From Siphonodentalium dalli (Eukaryota > Mollusca > Scaphopoda > Gadilida > Siphonodentaliidae), in assembly GCA_032622095.1 (NCBI GenBank), contig CP136066.1, positions 113,855,319 to 113,919,318 of the forward strand: 64,000 bases of DNA, written 5' to 3'. Below are positions 46,831-54,949 of this stretch, piece by piece; within the stretch, counting starts at the first letter, position 1; the number at the start of each line of letters is the position of its first letter. The notes below the pieces were generated by a model. That model did no database searches and was not told where the DNA came from. It saw only the letters and a program-made list of their open reading frames with translations. A program made the position numbers and the translations under genes.

Positions 46831-47015
46831 GTCTTCGGTTTTGATATTTTCTTTTTCTGGATCGAAAATATACATACAGCTATCGGTGTCACAGCATATG
46901 CACGCTTGGAGTTGTATAAAGTTTTAGAAAAACTCCAAGATAGGGTGTTGTATTTCGACACCGTAGCTGTATGTATATTTTCGATCCAGAAAAAGAAAAT
47001 ATGAAAACCGAAGAC
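46831..47015. repeat. Inverted duplication inside the polymerase gene
   Basis: Arms 46831-46890 and 46957-47015 are near-perfect reverse complements around a 66-bp spacer. On the minus strand the left arm encodes the correct DTDSC...FDPEKENIKTED segment. The spacer and right arm encode AYARLELYKVLEKLQDRVLY and FDT on the plus strand, i.e. flipped relative to the rest of the gene. Confidence 0.9.
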
Positions 47016-50000
47016 AACTACATTGGCAGATGGATGTGGTTCTATAATATCGGTTTTATTCTCATAGCTGAATAATATGAATTTATCCTGTTCAAAAAGT
47101 TCAACTGCTTTCACGGTGATATTTTTATCATTTAGTAGTTCAAAATATCTGGATGGTTCTGAAATATATTCAGTTTTAATAAGAATATTATTTTGTGCAT
47201 TTTTTCCCCATATGCAATTTTTCATTAATTTTGCGCACTGGCGGAGTCCTGGGTTTTTTTCGATTTTTTCTTTTTCAAGTTTATACCTTCAACCTCATAA
47301 TAATCTTTAATGTATTTATCTTTATCTTCTTCACTTTTAACAGAATTTGGATATCCACTTGCTTCTTGTTTAATTTCGAGGTATTTATCAATGTAATCCT
47401 TGTATACTTTGTCAGACCACTCAATCCAATGCCAAACTTGATACACTTCCAGAATTTGGTAACCCAATTCTATTGCTTTGAATAATTCTACATGCGTCCA
47501 AACTCCAACTAAAGCACACTGTTCAGTTTTATGACTACACTGTCCACATTCATTTTCTGCACAAGTTTTACACAATGTATATATCATTTTGTTATTACAG
47601 TGGATCGGTAGCACTGGAATGTACAATTTATTTGGAGGTAATACTTTGCATTTAATGAGTCCTTTGTAAGATTTGATGTCTCCTATTTGTTCCTGACTTA
47701 GAATTGCATGGTGACCAAGAGGGTACTCCCTATATTTATTCACACTAGGATACAAACTGCATACATCAATATATTTTATTTCCTGTTTAGATGTTGGTTC
47801 TATTTCATAATATAATTTTAGAGCATTAGTCCTACCACCAAATAATGCTTCCCTTGGTTTAATTGGGTCTTGGTGCAAATAGAATTGATCCCTGGTTTGT
47901 TTTAAATTTTTGTCTGCTTTACATTTATTGTCCAGGTCATGTTCCCAGATGCATACTAATTTGTATCCCAAGCTTTTGATTTCAGTTTCCGTTTTTATTG
48001 TTTTGTCATACAATTCATGCATTGTTATATTACTGTATGGGTTTCGGCGGTTTCTATCTGGATAGCAAGTAGGACAGCCATGAAAAAAAACACCCATACA
48101 TTTCATACACTGTGTTTGATTCTGCATGATAACCATCAACAAAATGTATGCCTATTTTAACTTCACCACCATTTAAAGCATGTTTTATGTTTATATTTTG
48201 TTTTGTAGCAATGTACTGTAGCCATCGAATTGCTTTCATTGAAAATTTACGCGCTTGTTGTTATCCAGCGTCTGAAATTATACCTAGAGAATTCTCTGGT
48301 AATGAATTTTTTCTCCATGCAAGGTTACAGGTTTGAGCTAATGTTATATTAATGCTTCCCGGAATAGATCTATTTGATCAGTTACCATTACACATAGTCT
48401 GAATTTGCCACATCCACGTCTTAAAATGTCTACATCTGATTTACAATACTTTTGAATTTCTTTTTGGAAATCAAAAATATCCCCACCCTAGCTTCGTACC
48501 ATTTGAGAAATGAAATCCTATTTTCCTCAGACATAATTTCAGGTTTATAGTATTTTTTGTCTAGATATGGTCCTACGTAATTCTGAAAGTCCTGTGTATT
48601 TGCCCAATGTGGAAAATAACCTTTAGCCATTTCTTCAAGTTGGAATGTTTTTGGAAAGTTAGATAATGCCATTGGGATGAAACTCAATGAATCGATTACT
48701 CTAACACCATTACATTGTAAACTCAGTATGTTGTTACCATTCATAATAACATTAGGTTTTGAATTTCCATTGTTCACCAAGTAATGTAAGAGGAACTGAC
48801 TATCGTAACCTCTTGCATTGTGAGCAATACATGTTGTACCTTTATGGTCGTTGGTGTAAAACAACCATTTACAAAATCTTTCCAATACATTTTCACCTTT
48901 AAAAACATATTCTCTGTTTGACAATACAGAATCACATGAATTGCATATTTCATCAACGGGTTTACATATACAATTTTCACAAGCAGTTTGTGCAACACAA
49001 AAATTGGGTATATGAACACCAGTATCTTGTTGACATTAAAAATAAAAAAATATGAATGGTACCTTTACTTCTTTCTGTGTTTCTTTCTTTTCGTACTGTT
49101 GGATATGACATCTATGGTCTGATGGAACGGTTTCCTTGCAGTATTTACACTTCTTTGTTCCCGAACAGATGTCTTGTCTCCTTTCGTGTGACGATTTCAA
49201 CCCCACATTTCTGGCATTTGTGTATCATATCACAAATAGTTTTGTCTTGCTTTGGTGATTTTTTCAAATGATTGTCGAGACATCGTTTACTTCTAAAAGT
49301 CCTCTTACATTTGATGCAGTGTAACCATCTTTCAAAGGGACATATCTGACCCTCGAAACACATACACTTGTATGGCCATAAATGGTCACCTCTGTGGCTC
49401 GAACCGACATTACAGTGTTCACAGTAATACTCACATCCAAGGAATCCCGTGACAGTTGTGATCACATCGTAGTGGTTGTCATTGAAATATAGATGGACAA
49501 CTTTACTTTCTTTCCCAAATGGTGGTGGTTGAAAAAGAAAGCCTTCGTCAGCAAATTGATTATGTATTTTTATAACATACTCCGGATATAGTTGTTCCTG
49601 AATAATTTTGTATTCCTCAACCCCGCAACTGGTGTCGTGTGATAACCCCACTTTATCCAACAATGACTTTGCAACTTCCCGTTGTGGAGCTCTTGCTGGT
49701 CTCATAATCCGTTTCCATTGTTGCTTCCATTCAGCGGTATCTTTTTTGTCAGCATTACACATACCAACAACGACAGCCCTCGCAAAACAGATGTTATCTT
49801 CTGCGTTCTGAATCAGAAGAATACTTTTCTTTACTGTTTTCATTTGATTTTTTTCACCGAATGCTCCATAATGTAAGGTATGTCTTGCAGTCCCTGTAGG
49901 CATATCAAATATCATCTGTCCGTCATGAATTTTGAATTTTTTGTTCGATTGTGCAACTTTTTCTATGTTGTCAAGCAATAATTCACCCGTCAGGTCTTTT

Positions 50001-50092
50001 GCTTCAGTGAATGGGACGTGAATCCCTAGATCTAGCCCTGGATGAAAGATGGAAATTCTAATTTGATCTTTTGGTCCTGCATCACACTCATC

Positions 50093-50137
50093 TTTCAAAC
50101 TGTTCACCAGATCTTCTGTGAACAGTTTGAAATGGTT
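50093..50137. repeat. Short hairpin in the pPolB 5' coding region
   Basis: TTTCAAACTGTTCAC and GTGAACAGTTTGAAA-type arms flank about 10 nt. The hairpin overlaps the place where the reading frame of the polymerase shifts, so it may have promoted the mutation. Confidence 0.7.
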
Positions 50138-50304
50138 GATGAAATTCTCGAAATGTGACGTTATATTTCTTTGATGCTGTTTTAAATTTCCTCGAGTACT
50201 TATCGGTCAGATTTTTTATAGTATAATATTTACAGTTATCATCCAGTCGCACTCTCTTTCTATTATCTCGTTCGCTATCTGAATATAGCACAAGGCGCTT
50301 CATC

Positions 50305-50423
50305 GTGAAATGACGACGTGATGAAAAATCACATCGCTTTTATGCTCTGACACGGACATGCGCAGTCATCGTCCGTGTCAGAGCATAAAAGCGACGCGCT
50401 TGTTCATCACGTCGTCATTTCAC
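50305..50423. promoter_or_regulatory. Large interrupted palindrome between divergent Polinton genes
   Basis: Outer arms 50305-50323 (GTGAAATGACGACGTGATG) and 50405-50423 and inner arms 50334-50357 (TCGCTTTTATGCTCTGACAC onward) and 50371-50394 are exact inverted repeats centred at about 50364. The inner spacer is 13 nt. It occupies the 151-bp gap between the divergent pPolB start (50303) and the plus-strand gene (50455). The position fits a bidirectional promoter or a regulatory/replication hairpin, which is inference. Confidence 0.75.
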
Positions 50424-50454
50424 TGACGACTGAATAACGCACCGAACGCTCACA

Positions 50455-51060
50455 ATGGATCCACGATTGCAGAGTAACAATATACAACATTTACGAAAAA
50501 TTGCATTAGAAGTTTTAAAGAATACAAAGTGGATACCACCATACAGTAACTGTTTTAGGTGCAATTCGAGTTCACATTGGGCTTTTCAATGTGATGGCAC
50601 TACGAAAAAGAAGATTGATCAGATGAAAAAATCATCATCATTGATGGTGAGTGAATCTACTCCTGGGAAGTCTACTTGGACGCACACATCAGACAACAAT
50701 TATCTCACACCATGTGATGTAATGGACATTGATCAAACTGAGATATCAACTAACGAGATCGCGGATGTGAAAGCTGAAAGTGGGGAACAATGCAACTCAA
50801 CCGCGATGTCAATTAACGAGATCGCGGATGTGAAAACTGAGAGTGGTGAATTATACGCCTCAACCGAGGTGTCAAATGATGAAATCACTATTCTAAACAC
50901 GGAGGATTCGCAGATGGTAGTGATAAACGCTGTAGCCAAAAGCGCTGACGATACTGAAATTAAGCAAAACACTTTCCTATCAGAAAGAGAAAAAGACGTT
51001 TATCGCGATAATCTTCCAAGAAAGTTAAAAAAATTGGTAAATAAAATATTTTTGATTTAA
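50455..51060 (+). CDS. CCHC zinc-knuckle protein with internal repeats (201 aa)
   Basis: An intact ORF from ATG 50455 (MDPRLQSNNIQHLRKIALEV). Residues 33-46 form a CCHC knuckle, CFRCNSSSHWAFQC (CX2CX4HX4C), suggesting single-stranded nucleic-acid binding. Residues about 95-150 hold an acidic repeat: STNEIADVKAESGEQ, SINEIADVKTESGEL, then a weaker third copy SNDEITILNTED. The C-terminus is basic (LPRKLKKLVNKIFLI). It is the only gene of the central array on the plus strand and is one of the few uninterrupted ones. I do not recognise a family. The 3' flank has no histone-like stem-loop. Confidence 0.7.
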   Translation: MDPRLQSNNIQHLRKIALEVLKNTKWIPPYSNCFRCNSSSHWAFQCDGTTKKKIDQMKKSSSLMVSESTPGKSTWTHTSDNNYLTPCDVMDIDQTEISTNEIADVKAESGEQCNSTAMSINEIADVKTESGELYASTEVSNDEITILNTEDSQMVVINAVAKSADDTEIKQNTFLSEREKDVYRDNLPRKLKKLVNKIFLI

Positions 51061-51171
51061 TTACTTGTTACGTTATTTTTAAAAATTATGTGAACATTCT
51101 CTCCAAGTTCAGGAAGAATGCACAGATCGTACAGTAGCAAATTCAGAGCGTATCTTTTGAAAAATTTGGGT

Positions 51172-51187
51172 GGCCCTGAAAAGGGCC
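51172..51187 (-). terminator. Histone-mRNA-like 3' stem-loop after gene B
   Basis: The minus strand reads AAACGGCCCTTTTCAGGGCC followed by ACCCAAATT. A 6-bp stem GGCCCT/AGGGCC, a TTTC tetraloop, 5' AAAC and 3' ACCCA match the metazoan histone mRNA 3' element exactly. It starts 19 nt after the gene B stop. TTTTTCAAAAGATACGC downstream resembles a purine-rich histone downstream element. Confidence 0.88.
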
Positions 51188-51206
51188 GTTTAAATTGTTT
51201 GCTGAG

Positions 51207-51561
51207 TCAATAAAATTCAGACAAATCAGGATAAAGTCCTCCCTTGTTGTATGCGGGTCTCCAGTATGGATCCCGCACGTATTTCGCTGCCTCAGTGGTA
51301 ATCCACCTTGGCAGTGGTCTTGGAGGATTATATTCAGACAAATCTGGATATAATGCCCCCTCCTTATACGTGGGGTTCCACTCTGGAGTTTCCACATACA
51401 CCTTGGGGGGGACTAGGTCTCCGTCTTTGCAGGAATTCTTGAACTCCAGCTCTAATGGCTATCGTATGGCTCTCCGAATCTCTAACATTCTTCTGCCAAT
51501 GCTTTAATCGAGCATCGGCAGAGAATTTTAGCAAAATTTTCTCTTTTAGTTTAGAGAACAT
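51207..51561 (-). pseudogene. Polinton gene B, unknown function, frameshifted
   Basis: Starts MFSKLKEKILLKFSADARLK at ATG 51561. A frameshift falls in the run of C/G at about 51404-51411 (RRRPSP...). The second part has two copies of a W-x-P-x-Y-x-x-G-x-LYPDLSE motif: WNPTYKEGALYPDLSEYN and WRPAYNKGGLYPDLSEFY. It ends at TGA 51207-51209 and is followed by a histone-like stem-loop. No family is recognised. It is transcribed divergently from gene C. Confidence 0.6.
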
Positions 51562-51592
51562 TTTGAAGATAAATAAACGATATTATATTGTT

Positions 51593-51650
51593 TTGAGGTT
51601 CGGGGAAATTTGGTGAAATATGCAATGACGTCGTCAGCGGCGTCCGCGCG
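51593..51650 (+). promoter_or_regulatory. Shared leader/promoter block, gene C copy
   Basis: GTTCGGGGAAATTTGGTGAA then ATGACGTCGTCAGCGGCG and CCGCGCG. The same block precedes gene A (39170-39240, minus) and gene D (52825-52885, minus). The plus-strand ATG inside it leads to only a few codons here, so the block is probably a leader or promoter. TGACGTCGTCA resembles a CRE-type site. Confidence 0.6.
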
Positions 51651-51698
51651 TTTTCAATAACAAATAAACAGATATCCCCATTCTTCATTCATACCGAA

Positions 51699-52123
51699 AT
51701 GGATTACCGAGATCTGTATCGGAGCTATTTGGAGGATGAGATGCTGGTGAGAGGTGTGTTTGGGGATGAAGCACAGATGATATGGAAGGCTTTGAGTTTA
51801 GCAGAAACAGGTACTGTAGATAACTTCTTTGATATTTACAGGTACACCGTTATGCTGACGACCGAGCACAGAGACCAGGTCTTTGGATTGCCACCACGCT
51901 GGTTCCGACACACAAGATTGCTGGGGACGTCAAGATTGATGGTACGACTCGCGGCTACATCACTGCAGCGGCCTATCATAATCTTCTCAGGGCATAGAGT
52001 TTACGAATTCTTGCCGCTCTGGGGGATACAGACCAGCCGTGCAATTGTGTCATTTGGTTGCGACGTTCTCGAGACAACTTTCAGCTGTATTCAAACCCAA
52101 ACACAACGTGCGGTTTCTTTTGA
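51699..52123 (+). pseudogene. Polinton gene C, unknown function, frameshifted
   Basis: Starts MDYRDLYRSYLEDEMLVRGV at ATG 51699. A frameshift near 51890 moves the reading to ...KIAGDVKIDGTTRGYITAAA and YHNLLRA, then a TAG, then LGDTDQPCNCVIWLRRSRDN ending NTTCGFF and TGA 52121-52123. The start resembles the MEYPKTDLGSY region of gene A. A perfect histone-type stem-loop begins 14 nt after this stop, which supports this frame as the true end. Confidence 0.55.
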
Positions 52124-52136
52124 AACCATCCAAAAC

Positions 52137-52152
52137 GGCCCTTTTCAGGGCC
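52137..52152 (+). terminator. Histone-mRNA-like 3' stem-loop after gene C
   Basis: The plus strand reads AAAACGGCCCTTTTCAGGGC CTCACA: GGCCCT-TTTC-AGGGCC. It is followed by CTGAACTTGGAGATAATGTT, a segment also found downstream of the gene B stem-loop (rc of 51089-51112) and again at 52216-52240. Confidence 0.85.
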
Positions 52153-52345
52153 TCACAAATTTTATCCTGAACTTGGAGATAATGTTCACATAATTTCTTC
52201 AAACCAAATTCATTCATCATGAACTTGGAGAGAATGTTCACATAATTTATCAAAGAATACTTCCCTAACAATAAAAAAAAAGCCTACTACCACCCTTCAT
52301 ATCTATAATACGATCATCATATAGCACAATACAGGGCGTATCTTT

Positions 52346-52358
52346 CCTGAAAAGGGCC
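52346..52358 (-). terminator. Half-deleted histone-like stem-loop after gene D
   Basis: The minus strand reads AAACGGCCCTTTTCAGG and then AAAGATACGCCCTG. The 5' stem arm and TTTC loop are intact but the 3' arm is cut to AGG. The next bases, AAAGATACGC, equal the sequence 14-20 nt downstream of the gene B stem-loop. A small deletion therefore joined the loop to the downstream element. Confidence 0.7.
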
Positions 52359-52377
52359 GTTTAAAATAATATAAAAA

Positions 52378-52848
52378 TCATTTCTTTTGTTTCTTCATCA
52401 CTGTTAAATCTTTCCCGAGTGATCCAAATGTTGATCGCTTCGTAGGTTCTTTCTAGAAACCATGTACCTCAATTGGTATGTCAATCGTGTGAGGTTTCAA
52501 GTTGATTGTACATTCAACCGGTTTCTGTGTTAATTGCTTTCGCAAATCCTTCATTTCCTGACAAATATTCCGTAACAATTTTGTCTGTTCTTCCCATTGT
52601 GAACTGTTGATAACTTGGTATATAACAGGTTGAGTCATTTGTTGTGTTTTCACCGGCGGTGTATACACTGGTTGTTGATCCGTTCGCGGATACACCATTG
52701 GTACCTGTTGCTGTTCTACCCGTGGTGTTATATTGCCTACATACAGTGGAGTCGACATTTGCGTTGATGCAGGAACATGGTCGTACTGCACATCAACATC
52801 TTCGAGGATCAAATATATGGGATGCGCGGGCCTCGTTGACGACGTCAT
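52378..52848 (-). pseudogene. Polinton gene D, Pro/Gln-rich protein, one premature stop
   Basis: A single frame from ATG 52848 (MTSSTRPAHPIYLILEDVDV) to TGA 52378-52380, with a TAG at 52453-52455. The middle is rich in Pro, Gln, Thr and Val (RVEQQQVPMVYPRTDQQPVY). A short helical stretch follows (QWEEQTKLLRNICQEMKDLR), and the end is basic (GKDLTVMKKQKK). No family is recognised. It shares its leader with genes A and C and ends in a damaged histone-type stem-loop. Confidence 0.6.
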
Positions 52849-52999
52849 TGAGTTTTTCTACCAATTTTCCCCGAACGTCAAATCAGCTGTCAAAAACATC
52901 ATATTTCTATGAATAAAACACCGATTTGACTCGGGGAAATTTTATCTGTACCATTTTACCATTATCTCATAACATTTCACTGAACGGCAATTTCTACAA

Positions 53000-53459
53000 G
53001 TACATTTTACAACGCTATCGTCTTCGAATTTATTCGAAGACTTTCGCTTTTGTTAAAAATGCACTGGTAAAGTAGCACAATTTACCAATACATCTATTTT
53101 TTCTCGGTATTATTCTAAGTTCAATGTGTACAGCGAATGGGAACTGGCATTAGAAACCGAGAAAAAAATCGATGCATTGGTAAATTATGCTCTTTTCTGT
53201 CAAAAAAACCTTCGAAACGCTCACCCTACTCTTTGGAATCTAACAACACAACCTCTGGACCGATGAATCCTACCCTGGGAACCTGCCACTCTGACCCAGC
53301 CCATCGTTCGTCGCGAGTCTGGCCCATGGGCCAGAGTGACGACGAGCCCGACCCTGGGCCGTCACTCTGGCCCACACCCCTCGCTCGTCGTCACTCTGGT
53401 CCATGGGCCAGAGTGACGACGAGCAGGTGGGGTGGGCCAGAGTGACGGCCAATACTACT
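53000..53459 (-). repeat. Polinton right terminal inverted repeat
   Basis: The reverse complement of the left repeat, ending GACGGCCAATACTACT at 53459. It contains fewer palindromic GTCACTCTGGCC units than the left copy and lacks its internal hairpin, so it is about 150 bp shorter. Confidence 0.93.
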
Positions 53460-53465
53460 CATGCG
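53460..53465 (+). repeat. Polinton target-site duplication (CATGCG), right copy
   Basis: Identical to 38026-38031 and directly adjacent to the right terminus. Confidence 0.95.
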
Positions 53466-53743
53466 TAATGAGTAGAGATCAACCTTGGTACAACGCAATG
53501 GGCGAATTAAGTGGACTGATTGTGTGAAAACCCAGCAGGCGACATGGCTAGCTATGGCATAGTACATATATGACAATAAATTGTCACAAAACTCCACCAT
53601 AATAAGACGCCACACCTACTACTATGCCATCGCTACTGTTGGACGTGTGTCCACAGCCAACGGTTGTTCCAGGAATCAAATTTTACATTTCTAAAAAAAA
53701 CTACCGATCCAATAAAGCCACACCAATGAGTGGCCTAGTGGTC

Positions 53744-54915
53744 TTTTACCCCCCCCCCCCGACATTCCGTCGGAGGACTATAGTAATGACCCTCGTCAGT
53801 GCGTCCGTGCGCCCGTCTGGAACTGTGTCCAATCCTGTATTCTGTCTTTTTAAACTTGGCACATATATCAACCTGCATGGGAACCTGGGCGCCTGCGAGT
53901 TATTGCCCTTTTTAGACATAAAATCGTACATCATGGGACGCAAATTTTGTCCGAGCCTGTATTTCGTCATTTTCCATTAACTTGGCACAGATGTCAACCA
54001 GAATGGGAAACTGCGCACCTGCGATGTTGAATTCATTCGGAGTCCTTTTGGCAGAGTTATTGCCATTTTTCGATTTAGAGATGTGTTATGTTTTTTGTGT
54101 TAGAGTTCGCCAAATTGAAGATGTGCAACATATTTAGTGAATATGCAGTTTGTATCATATTGGGAATAACTCCACAAAAAAAGTTGGACAGACATAATTT
54201 CAGGTGCACAGGTTCCCAGTGTACTAAATATATATGCCAAGTTTAAAAAAACATTGGCCTAAAAATGTAGGAATAAAAGAGGCCTCCACCCCACCCCCTT
54301 TTCGTACGCCGTATTCCAATCCCTGTTATGAGGTACGCGGTATTCCGGCCCCTCTGTTAGGAGGTATTCGGTATTCCAAAAATACCGGTATTCGTACGTC
54401 GACCTTAACAAAATGTTTATGTATTCCATATGGCTGTTAACTGGTATTCCGTATTCCACCCTCTGTGTTAAGTGGTATTCCGTATTCCGTGGGGGTAGGG
54501 GTGGGGGCCTCATAAAAGCTCGAACAAAATTATGCATGTTGCAAAAAAATTTCTAAGTCGATTAAAGGGGGGTAACTCCACCAAACAAAAGTCGCACAGA
54601 CGTCATAATTGCAGGTGCACAGGTTTCCATGGTACCAACTATCTGTTCCAAGTTTTAAAACAATCCACCAAAAAATGTAGGAATAAAGGTTCGGACAAAA
54701 TTATGCATGTTGTGAAAAAGGGGGGATAACTCCACCCAAAAAGTAAGACAGACGTCATAATCGCAGATATCTGTGCCAAGTTTCACGGGAAATGATAAAA
54801 AACGACTGAGAAAAACTCAGGACAAATTTGTGTCCACGGACGACGGGCGGATGACGGATGGACGGTCAAGCTGATCCCAGTATACCTCCCACAACTTTGT
54901 TGCGGGGTATTATAA
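53744..54915. repeat. Dispersed non-coding repeat with internal duplications
   Basis: Begins in a poly-C run followed by GACATTCCGTCGG and ends near ACTTTGTTGCGGGGTATTAT. Phrases such as GACAGACGTCATAAT, GCAGGTGCACAGGTT and CCAAGTTT recur three times (about 54190, 54595 and 54745). A GGTATTCCGTATTCC-rich stretch lies at 54310-54490. No ORF is convincing. It looks like a non-autonomous repeat of unknown class. Confidence 0.5.
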
Positions 54916-54949
54916 AACCTTCTGCCGAGTTCTGGGCTATTCAGAGACT

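Larger units (their letters stand above)
46536..50303 (-). pseudogene. Polinton protein-primed DNA polymerase B (pPolB), broken
   Basis: Starts at ATG 50303 (MKRLVLYSDSERDNRKRVRL). The N-terminal region includes LTGELLLDNIEKVAQSNKKF and Cys-rich zinc-binding stretches (CEYYCEHCNVGSS, CIKCKRTFRSKRCLDNH). The exonuclease region has CIAHNARGYDSQFLLHYL and VIDSLSFIPMALSNFP (about 48840-48640). Palm motif A is YIDVCSLYPSVNKYREYPLG (about 47770-47710). KTEYISEPSRYFELL and ENKTDIIEPHP precede the motif C region. The C-terminus has VCKVKGITLDYKTKQ (about 46715). Frameshifts lie near 50160, 49150, 48440, 48250 and 47235, with several stops. The motif C region is scrambled by a local inverted duplication (46831-47015). 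The enzyme would copy the element from its protein-linked ends. Confidence 0.93.
38032..53459. mobile_element. Polinton/Maverick virus-like DNA transposon, 15.4 kb
   Basis: The complete element has terminal inverted repeats (38032-38641 and 53000-53459), 6-bp CATGCG duplications and the hallmark gene set: pPolB, chromo-integrase, packaging ATPase, adenain-like protease, major capsid and penton-like proteins. Most genes lie on the minus strand as a compact array (50303 down to 39532) with short overlaps. One gene faces right from 50455. Four small genes (A-D) with histone-type 3' ends occupy the flanks. Many genes hold stops or frameshifts, so this copy is inactive. It sits in the 40.6-kb intron of the CoA-ligase gene. 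Confidence 0.97.

Noticed and set aside
38672-52358. Reading the GGCCCT...AGGGCC hairpins as bacterial intrinsic terminators
   Set aside because: The context is a eukaryotic genome with introns, the loop and flanks match the histone element, and no downstream poly-U tract is present.
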